Under the pieces are notes generated by a model. It saw nothing but the letters and a program-made list of their open reading frames with translations. It did not search any database and was not told where the DNA came from. The position numbers and the translations under genes were made by a program. From Nephromyces sp. MM_2019 (lineage: Eukaryota; Apicomplexa; Aconoidasida; Nephromycida), in NCBI GenBank assembly GCA_015657535.1, contig JADHZB010001491.1:124001-188000 (forward strand): 64,000 nt of DNA, read 5' to 3'. This document shows positions 24,876-39,100 of the stretch, one piece after another (within the stretch, counting starts at the first letter, position 1; each line of letters opens with the position of its first letter).

Positions 24876-27800
24876 TCCTCTATACCCAGTAGCAGGTAAA
24901 TTATAAAATATATCCGATAAGCGCAGGGAGAGGCCAAATTCCTACGTTTATATCTGTGTTCACATTAAAGCTAGCATGAAAGTTTATTAAAGGGAAGGAA
25001 ACTGCCCTCCAGCACAAATGAACACCTGATACCGTCACGAAGCCATAGTACTCAGGAGTGTTTACAATAAAAATGATGATACAAGGGATGTTAGCAGATA
25101 ATATCATGCCGGGTTACAAGGAGCGGATAGTGTCGCTGACGAGCTTGCAGTATCGTAAAGAGGCGAGTATGAACATTTTGAAGAAGAAACAGCAGTCTGC
25201 ATATTTCTTGCATGACATGGCAGAGTGGTTGACTCAATACCCCAGGTTGAAATCAGTTTTCCTCATTGCCATGTTGCGATGATGTGTCCAACTGTAACCC
25301 GCGGCTCAATTTAGTATGGAAACCATCCTGCAAATGCTACAAAGAACGCAAGGGCATGGTCATGGGCACATTAGATATCATCGCATGTATCTTCAACATA
25401 GAATATAAAATAGAACTGGGCCCACGCTGGTTTAGATGTGAATATCACCTTTGGAAAGCGTTATATTCGTACTCAGGTCTATTACGCTGGTAACATTGGA
25501 CCTGAAAACACTTCAACACATGGAGACGGCGAACACACAAGGAGATGAAGCATGAGGGCAGCCGGCAAGGAGTACGTTATGCGCTTCGTTTCGACGGATA
25601 GAGTGCACCTAATCTACGGCCGAGTGCGAGCTAAATGCCTGGTTGGATCACACGCTATTCGAAGCTACAGTAGAGATGATGACATCAAGCTGATGGACCA
25701 CTGTATCACGACAAAACATCTGGAAACACGTCAGCAGGAAGCTTACATACTGCACTTGACACTGTCGAAATACTATAAGTCAGTGACGTAGCAACTTGTA
25801 GGGCATAAAATGGCAGCAGTAGGTAAAATTGCGAATGGGAGACAGCATTGTGTGTATGAGGTAAAAGCAGGCGTTTTTGATAGCATCATAATGACTATTC
25901 TTTTGACGAAATTCAGTGAGCGTTAATTTAATGACATGAAAGATTCTATGTCTGTACACTGCGCAAACCCACTTGGTACAATGACTCTAATGCCTTCTTT
26001 GAGGGATTCTAGTTGTATGCCAATGTCGAGATGCGGCTATCCATAATAGTGAAGAAACCTGTAATTTCACCTTACTATCGTGGGTTCTGCCGCCAAACGC
26101 TTCTACTTACAGGGTGTATATCCATAAAACGAATGACTGAATGCTACCGAACTTTATCAAGGGGAGATTGTACGGCTATTCTTTTTATTTTATTATGGAG
26201 CCTTCCTTGCTGCATGCAATCAGAAGTTTCAACAGGCGTTGTTAACCTTGCTTCGTCATTCTGGAACACACGTGCATAGCAACATGGTGTCACCTTCTTG
26301 TTGCTATTTTTTTTATTAAGAGCAGCTAGCCTTATTAAAAACCATTGAGATTTGCATGGTATATAGCTGGTGCTAACTATAAGACTTCTTTGTTGTTACA
26401 ATGCTGCATAAAGATAGCGAAGCACTGCTTGCCACGGATTATTTTTTATTTCATGCGTAACTTAGAATGGCTTTACACTCATTCTGTGAAATTAATATGG
26501 AGCAAATAAACCTACCAATTCATGTGCCTGTTCTCTGTTGAATGTATCCGCTTCATAAATTCGCATTTTTGGACGAATGTTTGAGCAAGCATGCCATACA
26601 GTAGAAATTTGGAAAAACAAAATTCAGTAGCTTTTGAAATACTTTAGTGAAAAGAATTTTATCGACATGTCGTATGGATTCACATTTCGACGATTTTTTT
26701 GCTTACTACTACCACTTAAATGCTGAGTTTTTAAGCAATTGATGATAAGTTAGCTGAATGAATGCTTATGTTCGTTTTTATGTAATAAACAATAGATGAT
26801 ATTGCTTCCTCCTTGCTTAAGCTTTAGCTAGTATCAAAGCTTTCTTTTTAATTCGCATGCTCTGCTATTTTGTATTAGAGCGTTTACAATATATGTGGCT
26901 TGTCGCATCGCAAGACCTATTATATTAATTTAGCGCCCTCTCCCTTTAAAATTTACTGGCAGAACATAACTTTCTATAGAAAAAGTTTTCAAGCTTTTAA
27001 TTTTCTTTAAATTTTTTTTTTGAAATATAGTGTATAAGAAGCAGCAAATTTTATATTCTTTTTTTAAGAATGCTCTTTGGGCTCCGTAAAAAGCAATGGT
27101 CTGAAGTAATAAAAGACTCCTTCAATTTCCTCTTGCAGCCTACCTAAGGAAATATTAAATATATTTCGAAGCGACAGGGAAGCTGTCAAACGTAGTTATT
27201 GGCGCAATTAAGGTAAATGAAGTTACTACCTCATTCCATGCAAAAGAAGACCGCCCCTCTTCAAAATATAGCTTAATTATAATGAAGCAATAGATGCCCC
27301 TGTTCTATTGGAAGTTATCATATACTAGGTACGTGACCATACTTTCCGCCCGCTTAAAAAAGCTGCTTTGACTTCCGTGTCTGGGATTACTCGTAGAGTT
27401 TCACAATTTCATTGAATTTCGTTTCCAATATTAAGACCACAAAAACAAGATAATAATTTGCGTCATGCTTAAAAAAAAAGGGCTTGCAGCGTATATTATT
27501 TCGGCACAACTCCATATGTTTGATTATTCCTCAAATTTTTTTAATCCCTTTAAAGCAACAAACTTTCGAGCAGATAATCTCTCAGTGTTTTTCACTACTG
27601 TATATGCAGCTCTTCTTACAGAAAATTTTCCCCCTGACCGGACCAATTCCCATGGTAAAATTTGCTTGGGTCTCCAAATTCGTAAGAGGTAATCGTTACG
27701 CTAATATTTTCCAAATTACCATCTTGAGGACGTTTGTAAATATTTTGTATAATATAAATTTCTCTTTCACTTCGCTTAATGCTTTTGGCAAGGCACTTAG

Positions 27801-30800
27801 TATGAAGATGATACACTGTGAGTACGTTAAAGAGCCGCAGCTGCGCTAAAATTGATGCTTGGCAATGAGCTTCTCGCTTACTCAACAAAACAGTGAATGC
27901 TCAAGTGAATCTAAGAATCTCAGATAAAATAGAAATATTATCTTCAAAGTATCAGGCTTATGGTACTGCTACCCACACCTTATTTGCTATCTAGGTGTTA
28001 TGAGAGCTTACCTCTTCTTTTTATAATAGTCAAACAGCTAACAGGTTTATTTTGTGGGAATCTTCGCCCTACTTCTCATCAAATAAAAAACATGTTTCCC
28101 AGTTACCGCTTAAAACTGCTCTGATAGATTATCGAATAACGAAAGCACAGTTATGATTATGTACATGTGTTCGCAAATATTGCGATAATTAGCAGAATAT
28201 GTGTGACTGGCAGTCTAGCATGCTGACGTACCACCAAAAGATCCTTGTGGTATATTCTCAATGCTCGAATACACTGCAACGTTTCCTCGCTATTACTGAA
28301 GTGAAGAGCCAAAACCAAAATGTTTCATTGTGGTCGAATAAGTGAGCCACTATCGACGAGAAATGTTACGGTCGAGCAAAAATGAAAGATATTTCCATAT
28401 CTCTACGGCATCTCGCGGTGGATAATAGCCACCGTAATTTTTAAAAGTTTCGAACAATTTATCGTCTTTCACACTTTCTTTAGTTATCGAATAAGATAAA
28501 CTTAGCAGCCGCATTACTATGTCACATTAAGTTATGAATATGAATTCATTGAAAGTACAAAATCATATTGAATACTCCAAAAATTTATGATTATATATAG
28601 CATCACCATAACGCTTCCAACAGCAGGAGCAGATATGGTATAACTTGCTAGCAACACCACCGCCAAATATATTAGGGCTAAGTAGAAACCTTTAAATGCA
28701 TATGCCGGAATCAAAATTCATTGAATCTAACATTATTTTTTTACCACAATGCTATTCTTTAAATGCTCAGCCAAATAAGGTAGTTCAATACTATGCGCTC
28801 CTACTCTATAAATCTGTATGAAAACGGTAAAGCGCGTACTAGCCCCCTCTTTTCACATTATCTCTATGTTGGGAAATACAATTTTTTTCCTATAACGGGG
28901 TACGCAGATTACCTAAACTTCGCATAAACTCTGCAAAGAGTTAGGGAGTTAAGCGTGGAATCTCACCCCAAACCACAACTGCAAAGATAGTTCATCAATC
29001 TCGAATCACATCACGATTAAAAAACCTTTTTCAAAATATGCTGCAAGCCTCTATATATGCAAAATCTACATAATCCTGAAGACTTTACACAGTTATGCAG
29101 GAATCTTCTCTATAATAAATATTTTTGCCTACAGCCTGAAGAGAATAATAAAAGCCACACTGTATGAAACAAATTATTCCAAAAGCTGCAACTGAAAGGT
29201 GCGTACCACATCATGTATGAAATACACGCAAAAAACCTTATTCAACCGATAGTCGATATCACTTAAAAAGACATTCCCAGATTGCACGAGAAAGTTAAAT
29301 TGAAAAAAAAGCGGTCAGACGTGGAAAATTCATGCAGCCCAACGTCCATTTACTAGCCAGCCTGCCGAATATAATGCTTTTAATATTACAGTGTTGCGCC
29401 TCCATAAAAACGATGAAGACTAGATTCATTAGACGCAGTCCCTTGTTCCGATGAGATCATGTCATGGCACAGAAATTTTGAACAAATTATATTACTTTCC
29501 TAAGTTTATCGATAAACCATTATAAAGACACCCGCTTATGAGAGACTCTTTTATAGCAATACCCCGCAACCTTGAGCCAAATTAGGGCATAGCAAAGCGA
29601 ACGACGCATGGTTTTCATCAGTTTGGAGTAGTTTTTATACGTCGGACTCAGCTAGCCTAACCTTAACATCTTACCGCATAAAGCTTAGATGCAGTAATAC
29701 TCAAGGTAGCTCCGAAAAACTCTTCGATAGCCAAGTGAAACACGTACTATTAAAAGCTATAAACTTTTTATTCGTGCGATCCGTTCTTGCATGCAATCAG
29801 GTTAATTTAACCATTATTGAATATTTATAGGACATATGCATCGTCGTGATATCCTAGTGCTTTTCAGAAGATTGGAACAAAAGTGGTAAGCCTCCAAATA
29901 TTCCCCTTTCATAGCTCCTTTGCGTAATTGATGACCGGGGAGCTTATTGTATAAAGGACTATCGCTTCACATCTTCTCAAGGCTAAGACTCATTGCAAGA
30001 TCGGTCTTGCAGTTATATGCATCAATTAAAAAAGAAATCTTCTATGTGGCATCTTTTCATTCATCGCGTGCATGCTCTGAATAGCCTGTATACTCATGTA
30101 GCAACTATGTAACAACAATAAATTCAGTGAGCACTCAGCTTAGATAAATAGGCTGAATCTCTCTTGATCCCAGAGATACTACTACACGAGGATTCTGCGC
30201 TGCATTAAATCCTCTTGGTACCTAATCTATTCCTTGATGAGTGGAAAAAGCTAGGTGCAGCTTGACTTGGCCCAGCTTCCAGAATAATTAGCTCTGCACC
30301 AAAACATATACCTAACATGCAACATCCTCAGAGCAGCACCCATGGCAAATGCAAGGAAAATCATAAGCGAAATTTCAGAAGAGTATTTCCAGGAAAATAT
30401 CTGAAGTTTCAGGTTACCGCTAGGGCCTGATACAAGGGAAAATATCATGAATAGAGAGAAAAAGTGAAGAAAATGTTCATGATCCGCAGCACTGGATACG
30501 GCTACGAATTATGAACTCGAAAATTAGACATTTTGTCTGTGGGGCAAGTCAACAAAAAACCCAGTGCCCGAAGGATAAAGCGCACTCACTGGGCCTACAG
30601 CTCATCCGAACAATGAATCAGTAGCTAAGCTTGGATAAAGAGGACTCAGTTTGTAGTGAAAAGCCCGGGCCACACGCAGAGAATTGAACCTGCTGTATCC
30701 ATGAAATTTTTTCGTACACGAATAAAATTTTTTAGACCTTGCAATGACGATGAGGGATTATGCCTTCCGCTTGATCGCAGTTTGCAATGGTATCCCACCT

Positions 30801-31891
30801 TACTTGTAAGGGGGAACCAAGTATTTCGAGAAAGCCCAATCCTCAGAAATATTGAAGAACCTTACCTTCACCTCTAATTGATTTCATGGCGAGCCTCGGG
30901 TAAGAAAGTGAGTAGGTAATGAAACAGTTCAAAGGTATTAGAAAGATTGGTTTACGCGCTGGTGGCGTAATGTGCGCACCCTACGCAATTTAGAGATACT
31001 TCGCCTATATTGCAAAGCACGTGCAGCGAAAGCAATGTGTCGAATCATACGTAAAATTCACCTGCTCACCAGTGACATTTTCGTGTACTCCAGCCATTTC
31101 GGAAAGGGATTTTCATGTGTACTTCCCACAAAAATGATAATAATTGGTACTGGCACGAATTCTGAGCGTGTATCAGCCTTTCGTGCAGTGAATATCATAG
31201 CTTTGACAGGCTCTAGGCGCAAGAGGCGGCAGATGCACCGCAACAGGTTATAATCTTGCCATGTGCTGAATATTGTAATAGAAGCTTTGGAACATTTTCT
31301 CCATACGAGGGTTAGCTATGCGTGCTCTCGTCAGGTTGCAGGCGCTCCATGACAGTGAAATTGATGCTAGCTACCTGATTTCAAGGTCATATGCTCTATG
31401 GTGAGCCATCTTTGCATAATCAGCACCGTCCCAAGCTTACTCTTGAGTACTGCGCGGTGCATTAGCACGGCGGCGATTACGTGCTTCCCAATGTCTCGCC
31501 CCGAGCAGTGAGAGGATTCCTAAGCACGCGTTTTGCGTAGCCCTCTCAAAGTGTTTTTTTCCCCGCTGTCTGATCTTGGCCTAGTTCATAAGACCCGAGT
31601 GTTCCAAGGATGCCTCGATCCACCGATGCCGCAGCAAATCAAGGTGCACACCTTTAGTATACAGTATTAACATACTGCCCACTGTAATGGAGGCTATATA
31701 AACCATGCCTGTATTTTTTGGAGCCTCGCTTGCTTGCGGCTACATTTCCTTTCTATGTAGGCCTCCTGCCTCTGCTATAAAATTCTGTTTCTATCAGCGT
31801 GAGAGTACTTCTATGAACTTACTGCTATTTGTGAACGTCAGCCTGACTTCTCTCTTCGATAATATCTTCCGGTATTTGATGGGAGGCTAGC
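24876..31891. other. Largely unassigned 7-kb region upstream of AP4M1
   Basis: The first 1.4 kb is strand-balanced and would hold the AP4M1 promoter. Between 26.3 and 28 kb the plus strand is T-rich, and between 28 and 30.9 kb it is more A-rich, as in transcribed minus-strand DNA. Good minus-strand donor sites occur near 28006 (GAG|GTAAGC), 30591 (CCA|GTGAGT) and 30855 (AAG|GTAAGG). The last closes a short frame from ATG 30888 (MKSIRGE). A gene may be present but I could not build phase-consistent exons. Other frames here (e.g. 25058-25282, 27484-27849, 28532-28714) are unsupported. Confidence 0.4.
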
Positions 31892-32332
31892 ATGCGGAAA
31901 AAGATAGTGAATTACCTGGAACTCTCCGTGAAGCTGCGAAGTTCGAATATTGATGCCAGTAATGTAGGAAAGGTAGGTAGCCGATGCTGCGAAGGATCAT
32001 GGCTAGTAGGTCATTCTCTCAGTTTCACAGCGTTGAAGAATTTGGGTGCGATACTCATTTCTCCATTTAAGTATCTTACTATAGCTGGAAGAAATTATGT
32101 TTACTTCATAGCTTTGGTCATTTCATTGGCTGCACACTTGGTGCTAAGCTCATGTAGCATCATTGAGTTTATCTTTCATAAACTGCTCGTGTTTTTTTGG
32201 GGGGTCTTTCCGTGTTACGTGCATCACAAAGTTATTGTATGCGTGATGACCTCTCTCTATTTCATGTCACTTATACCGTGTATGTTTTCTTATTTTTATG
32301 CATTTTGCATAGCCTTCCCGTGTCAGATGTGA
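31892..32332 (+). CDS. Doubtful hydrophobic ORF
   Basis: A 146-codon frame from a true ATG to TGA. Its first 50 residues are mixed and charged (MRKKIVNYLELSVKLRSSN), followed by two or three possible membrane segments (YVYFIALVISLAAHLVLSSC, VIVCVMTSLYFMSLIPCMF). Another frame (31705-31890) ends just before it. Length is near the chance limit for the window and the DNA is T-rich, which mimics membrane proteins. It could be an exon of the downstream plus-strand gene or noise. No family recognised. Confidence 0.25.
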   Translation: MRKKIVNYLELSVKLRSSNIDASNVGKVGSRCCEGSWLVGHSLSFTALKNLGAILISPFKYLTIAGRNYVYFIALVISLAAHLVLSSCSIIEFIFHKLLVFFWGVFPCYVHHKVIVCVMTSLYFMSLIPCMFSYFYAFCIAFPCQM

Positions 32333-33906
32333 ACTGACGGTGCTCCAGGAGTGCTCTGAGGCATGGCATGACTAGTTTAAGAGTTCGTAAAGCTGTTCTT
32401 TTGGTAGAAATGTGCAACGAGTTCCCTTCTTAGCAAAAATGTCCAACTACTTTATAATTAGCTCTCCTTCATTGGCGTGGTTTTTGAAGCACTCGCTTAT
32501 GTTATTGCTTGCCCTGATAATTGCGCTATAATTATTAGTGGGCCGGCTGGAAATAGTTGAATTTCAGGCGACCCCCATATGCGCCGGGTCTTTTGCGCTG
32601 CTTACTTCTGCAGCATCTGCATACGTCATGATAAACATTTGGAGATATTTCGAAAGTTGATATCATTGCTTTGCGGTGATATAGGCCATGAAGCAGAACT
32701 CTTTTTTCAAGAATCTTATTATTGTCTGCTCCAGTGTTTTACCGTTCAAAAACTTTTGGAATTAAATATATTTTACCCTTTCTAATGTGTTTTTTTGCCA
32801 AAAGCTTGCTGTCAAGCTATTTCGTTAGTACTTGCTTTTCCCTATCCATGTTTAACGCGACTTCTTTCTCCTAGCTTATTATTCGGAGTTTCTGCTAATC
32901 ATCTTAAAAATTTTTTTTCCTGAATTGGCTCTATTTTTCAAATGGTATAAATTACAGGAGTTCTATATAGGACGAAACGAATGCCTTTTTGCGCGCGTAA
33001 TATCAAATAATGCACTTATTTGGCTTTGAGCTAGAACCTTCCAATGAAGGTGTATCACCGGTACGTATTTTCCCTCTATTTTATAAATAATCACGTATGG
33101 AACACTTAGGGCATGAAATTTCATGTTATGAGTCTCGAAGAATCGATCTCCAATGAATAAGAATTCTAGCTCTTCGAGTTTCGATGATAGCGGCTAGTTT
33201 TCGATAAGCATGTTTTTCTGTATGCCTTTCTCTCTGTTCCTAGGAAGAATACTCGAGGCAGGGAGTGTTTTCTGTTGTATTAATGCTTATAAAATTTTAC
33301 TTTTACAAAAATTGTTCAAACGGTTCCTATATGCACGTGGTGGCAGGGCCTGCTTTAAACACGGCGATGAATATCGTTTTGCGGGTACAAGACTGCATCT
33401 TCCTTGCTTATCGGCTTGCCCCTTATAGTAGTGTACCCTCTACTTTTGTATGGATATGTAACACTTGCTGGTACTAATTTTTTTTGAAGCTTCATCAAAA
33501 ATTCTTATTTTAAGAAGAATATTACTGTAAGCAGCCATTCCTGCATGGTGACGTGCTCTCTGGAACCTTTGCCACGACTGCCAACGCTATTCTCCGTGCA
33601 TCAGTGGAATTATGACATGGCTCACCTTTGCAACCCCTAGATAATTTTCTTAGGTTAAGCTGTTACATTACTTTGTTCTATCTTGAATCTCTAGTACAAG
33701 GCGTCGTAACAACTTGTAGCCACACTAAAGAAACTGTTATTAATATCAGTTCATTCTTTGCCGTTATTTTTCCTTGCTGGAATCGTGCTTTTTTCTCTTC
33801 AAGGTTTTTTCAAAAGCGATCCAAAGGAATTGCTAACACAGTCATAAGTAATTAGAAGACTTTGTTCCCATTACTTAATTCAAAAGGGGTGCAGACCGGA
33901 GAAGGA
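32333..33906. other. T-rich flank upstream of the 33907 gene
   Basis: The plus strand is T-rich, as in introns of plus-strand genes here, so upstream exons or a 5' UTR of the next gene may lie within it. Frames at 33210-33477 and 33628-33855 are Cys/Phe-rich and unsupported. An acceptor (GGGGTGCAG, ending 33894) precedes the next gene. Confidence 0.35.
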
Positions 33907-36139
33907 ATGGAAAAAAGGATTTTCCAGAATAATTCGACAGGTAATCTAATGGATACTAGGCAGGAGCTATCTCGCGATGATGACGGAAGGCCGGTAACAT
34001 CTATATCTAGGGGGGGAGAAGGCGCTACTATGGTCCCATGCTCTAGAGATGATGGTAGTACTGATCAAGCTGGGGAAGAAGCGAGGAGGTATTTTGGAAG
34101 GGTCATGTTGATTAGAGAGGATTCAGGCGTTATGTTTCATCCTTTTCATGAATCCAGAATCTTTAAAGGTAAAGAAAGGCTTGAAGCGCGGCATGCGGGG
34201 CTGGAAGGGGGCTATTATTTTGGAAGCTCTGGCATGGTTGGTATGGATGCAAAGCGCAATTTAGTTCACCCTAGCCTCTCGAAGAAGATGAATTATTTAG
34301 GTGAGAGGGAATCTTTATCACTATCTTCGTCCGTACACGACGAGCGTCCTCGGCATCCTGGTGAGGGCTCAAGAAGTTCTTATGAAATTCCTGCTTCCTT
34401 GCAGAATGTGACTCCCATGAGAGTAAATTTTTGTGAAGGAAGGCAGTTAAGGAGTTCGAATAATAATGTCCAACCACAATTCAGTAGTGATGGTTCTTCA
34501 ATTTTGCCGCTTGGTATTGATGGTAAACAGTTGGCTACTTTTTTTGACATAGGCAAGGAATTATTGTATAAGGAAAAGATTTGCAATTTTCTTAGTCACT
34601 GTTGAATGCTGCTGCGATTTAGAAAGAGAAATTTGGGGTAGTATTAGCTGTTTTTGCTCTTAAGTAGCATAGTGATGAATTCTTCTGCAGCTACCATATT
34701 AATTTTTACTTGGGTTTTGCTGCTTCTTGCTGTAATGATTGCCACGTGCGTGGCATACACAGTTAAATTTCGGCGAAGTATATTAAAAAGCTAGGATCTA
34801 CTTTCTGGCAAATTACCTGTTATTTCCTCGTAAGTTGAGATAAGCAGAGTATGCCTTTAGTTTACTTAGTTTCGAATGATTAGTTTGAAGGCGATTTCAT
34901 TGCGCGTTAAGGCGTTCATCGGCTTTTGCTATAAGGGCTTAGGATTTTTCTAGTTTCCAGCTGGAAATAAAATGTTTCATGGCTTTTTTAATTTGATTAT
35001 TTCAACCTTTCACTTAATATCACTTTTCTGTTAGCTCAGTTCCCATTGCTATAGATAAAATGTTTGAGCGAAGTCTTTATTTTTCTTAGGTACTGATACA
35101 GCGTTTGATATTTCTACTCCAGGCGGTGCTTCTGCTGATCGTGATTTATTTAGAAGAAATGCCACGGATAAAGTAAAATCAGACGGACCATCCATCTACC
35201 ATACTGGGAAAGAGCGTATTTGGTCTAGTGAATGGTCGCGGGAGGATCCAAACAGTGAGAGCTGCCTTGTTGATATGTGCCTGAATGACCATATGCATCC
35301 AATTCTGCATAAAGTTTTTAATATTTTTTTTCTAATGAAAAAAAATGCTCACTTTTTTTGATTAGAGAAAATTTTCCCTCTAAGCCGAGTTCATTGAACT
35401 AAAAGAGGAGGATGTAATTTCTTTTGACGCCGTATTTTGTAGCTTATACTATTTTTGGAATTTTTTTTAGAAGTTTACGTAATATTCTCCCTTTTTTGAC
35501 ATTGCTAAATGGCACAACTTGCGTGTAGGATACCTACTTGTCCAATCTTCTCGAGGAAGGGAAAGATTAAGGGAGTATATCCATTATCTTATCAACTCTT
35601 TGAGGTTAGTGACAGACTTTGAACTTCTACATGATGTAATATGTGAATGTTTAGCCTGTCTGCTTATGATTCGTTTCGACATGAAAGTGATTTAATTGAA
35701 TTGATCGATACTTACATCTCGTATTCCTTACTTAATGCACTTTATAGCTGCTTTATAAAGTTTCTATATTATATTTTTAAAACAGGTAAACGTGACCTTT
35801 TTATATGTGAATACCACATTTACGGCGATTTTTGTCATCTGTTGTCCTGTTTTACCCTTTTCTTCACATTGGCTATGCAGAGTCTCAACATCTCGCGCTC
35901 ATCCATGCGGACGAGAAAAATTCATAGAGTTTTCCGAAGAAGTTTCGAGGCAGAGGCGCCTTAATTATGAACTTGAATTCAATCGCAATTTATGTCGTGC
36001 CATGGAAGGGCTTCCCAATGGCCTTCATACATTCCATTCCAGTGCCAACGTTGCTCCTATGGGGGTCCTCCCGCCAAGTGTTTCTTCCAAGCAGCATCCC
36101 TCGAAATCTTTGACTGTTTCGAATGCTGCCACTGGATAA
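33907..36139 (+). CDS. Hydrophilic protein of unknown function, three exons
   Basis: Exons 33907-34522, 35090-35254 and 35883-36139 join in phase to 1,038 nt (345 aa). The first exon sits in a 247-codon frame, well above chance. The DNA of exons 1 and 3 is far less T-rich than the flanks. The protein is rich in Arg, Ser, Gly and Asp, with no membrane segment. Notable stretches are RRYFGRVMLIREDSGVMFHP (residues about 60-80), GKERIWSSEWSREDPN in exon 2, and a likely short coiled coil EFSEEVSRQRRLNYELEFNR in exon 3; the last part is Pro/Ser-rich and disordered. Donors are ATG|GTAAAC and ACA|GTGAGA. The exon 3 acceptor reads GCAGAG, and only the second AG keeps frame with exon 2. The frame is open upstream to an acceptor at 33894, so the true start may be in an earlier exon. 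No family recognised. Confidence 0.7.
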
Positions 36140-39100
36140 CCTTTTTCTGGTCTTATTGTCGCCGCTCTTTTTGCAGTATAGTTGTGCAAAAGTTGTGTTC
36201 TTTATGCCTATGTTAATATATTAATAGCCGAACGACTTGAATTGGCGAATAGTTAAAATGCTTGCTCCCATGGTATGTTATTAGGCATTTTAGTGGTGCG
36301 TACTAGATTATTAATAATATATATTACGCTTTCTTTGATTCTTACGTGGCTTACTAGGTTATTCTGAAGCTTCTCAAGTTTAATTCATTAAGATCACATC
36401 TTTGGAATAGCTGAAAACTTTGTTTTGTTACCCATGCGATACTTAGTAGATTGTGTCATTCCATCACTATAAATCATATGAATAGGATAAGGTGCTAAAA
36501 ATAACTTTTGGCGATTTCAGAATAAAATGACCCGGGTAAATACGTGTAGACTCATTCAAGAGTTTCTGCTACATTTAAAGTTCTAGCTGACTTCTCCCGG
36601 CTTTTTATGATGTACTGCTATATCAGCGGCTAGCCTAAGCATTCTTATTGAAAAAGCAATTTCAAATCTTTATTTGTATGCAGGGGTTATAGCTTTTATT
36701 CTTCCTCCCCTTGTGCGCTTATTGCTTTCTGAACCTTTTACCTAATAAAACAAGCTAATCACTTAGTTTGCTTGATTTCCTCGTACTTTCTGCTGAAAAG
36801 TTAATACCATTTTTTCGTGTAACGATGCTACTTTCTGAGTTATGTTATGCTCTGTTAAAGAAGATGGTTTTCCAACTTCGTCCTTTAATAGTATGAGCTT
36901 AGCCTATCTTCAGAAAATTGCTTTTATTATACAGGCTTTTTGTTTGCCTTTGTATACATCATTGAATGCGTTGAACAATAAGTTGCAATGTAGTTGATTT
37001 TCTAATGAGTTCTTCTCCAAAGCATGCTTTGCAAGGGATTTGTCGCAGCTCTCTCGTAATCGTCGATTTACTTTTGAATACCTATGTAGTCTGGGTATGA
37101 TACTCTGTAAAGGTATTGAAGCATTCTAATAGCGTCATTTAGAATTCCATTACTTATTTTCTACGCTACGTAAATATAGGTGCTAAGCTGTGGATCATTC
37201 ACTATTTTTTTGAATGTATTATCTTTAATCAATATCGTAATGCTTTTAACATATAAGCTTAGCAATGAAGTTCTTGTGTAAGCAACTTTTTTACGAAAAT
37301 ACTCTGGTAACTCTAATGTTTTCGGATTCTTGTGGAACTCCAACTATTGAAATTTTTTATAATCACTATGTGCTTGAAGTGGTAAAGGTACCATACTAAA
37401 GCGGTACCATACAGTTCATTTACTTCAAGTTTCCTAATAATGGCAGTTGTACAAAAATTACATATGAAAGTCTTTGTTAATGCTTCACAACTAACAGTGA
37501 TACGTTATTGATGTCATGTGTGGATTGTTGAGGATAGGAAGTGGCCAAAGAACTTTAATCTTGAGCAGTGAAACAAAATTATATTTTTTGGAGAGAGCGA
37601 TTTCGTCACTGATAGAGTTTCATTTCTTTAAGAAAAATTGTAGCGGCAAACCCTCTGTTTTACTATGCTTTTAAAGTGTATACCAGTTGTTGATTAGTGG
37701 ATATGCGCTTGCATAGCATTTGACGCCATAAGCTCAAGAAATATTTGTAAATTTGAAGTATATTTCTGAATGCTTTAAGTGATTACAGTGTGCCTTAAGC
37801 TTAAGTGAGGACTCTAATATTTTTAAAGGAAAATTTTTTCATTATTAAAGTGAAATGCTACTAGCACGGTCATATGCGTCTCATTAGCGTTTCGAATTCC
37901 AATTCCATGTCTCCTGTCGTAGGCGTATTAGAGTGTAATCACGTCATTACTGTACTTTCTTTGTTGGTTATCTCAACTTCACTGAGAAGCATATTGTTCA
38001 CCATAATTTAGGTGAACTTCGCTCATATGTTGCTGCTATGCTGCTAGTAACTTATTTATTTCAACTGCGCAATGATTAGATTTTTTGTGTTTTTGCTTTG
38101 AAAAAACTTGTTTTTTGTAGCTGGCACATCTTAAGAATGAAAAGCCCTCCAAACTCTTGTTTATGGCGAGATATGTTTCATGTAACTAAGCTATAAGCTA
38201 CTGGCATTAATATTGACATAATTTTGCCCCAAATAACTGTGCTGCCCTGCTGAGTTACTTTTGTTTAGCTCAAAATTACTCCTTCGACTAGAAGCTAGGG
38301 GTGTAATTCCATGGCGAGACAATTCTTTATGCTGAAAGCTATTTTTACTCTTGCTTATTGCATTAGGATTTCTTGCTGGTATTTGAGTTATGTTTATAGT
38401 GTCGAAAAATAAAAACGATCCTACTTATTCGTATCTTACTTCTTTTGTCATTTTCTTTGGTTTCGTAAAGTATTATCCGGGGCTGATATTTCTTGGCTTG
38501 GACTCCTTTGGAATATTTCACTGCTGCGGGGAAGTTATGTGCGTTTATCGATGTTATTAGTTCTTACCGGCTGATAGGCTAGCTGGTAGTCTACTATATT
38601 ATATCCAAATTTCTTACCCCTATTACTCACGTTCTAGTATAACATTCCACGGGGATATCTATGGCAATACAGTACTTAAAATGTACGACACTATGCCTCT
38701 AAAATATTTCCATATCGACATACCCCTGCTGACTGTGCAAAAATCTTAGAACTTTATTTTAATGCTTTAGATGTAAATTCTCTATTGCGATATAAATGCT
38801 TTAGTTTCGCCGGCTAATTTTGTATACATTAAGAAGGATATATAAAACCTAGAAATTTAAAATTGTAATTATGAGGCGTCTACGCCTTCCTACTTGGTTC
38901 TTTCTTGAAGCTGGGGATACTAGCTTGCTGCGGTAGGCATAACAAGTTTCTCAAGGGGAGATATGAGCGTTTTCACAAAAGCTGCATGAGCGTTATCTGC
39001 TGTTTTAAAATTCTAAATCTAGTGTATACAAACGTGATGGAAAAATGGATATCTTTCGAGCGGATCCCCAAAGCCTTTCCGAGTGAGAGTGATTCATCAT

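Noticed and set aside
27465..27849. Hydrophobic plus-strand ORFs up to 121 codons
   Set aside because: T-rich DNA yields Phe/Leu/Ile frames; no splice sites or charged segments support coding.
30670..30700. tRNA-like T arm on the minus strand (GGTTCAATTCT)
   Set aside because: No A box, anticodon arm or matching acceptor strand could be folded around it.
34271..34586. Minus-strand ORFs of 68 codons
   Set aside because: They are antisense shadows of exon 1 of the 33907 gene.
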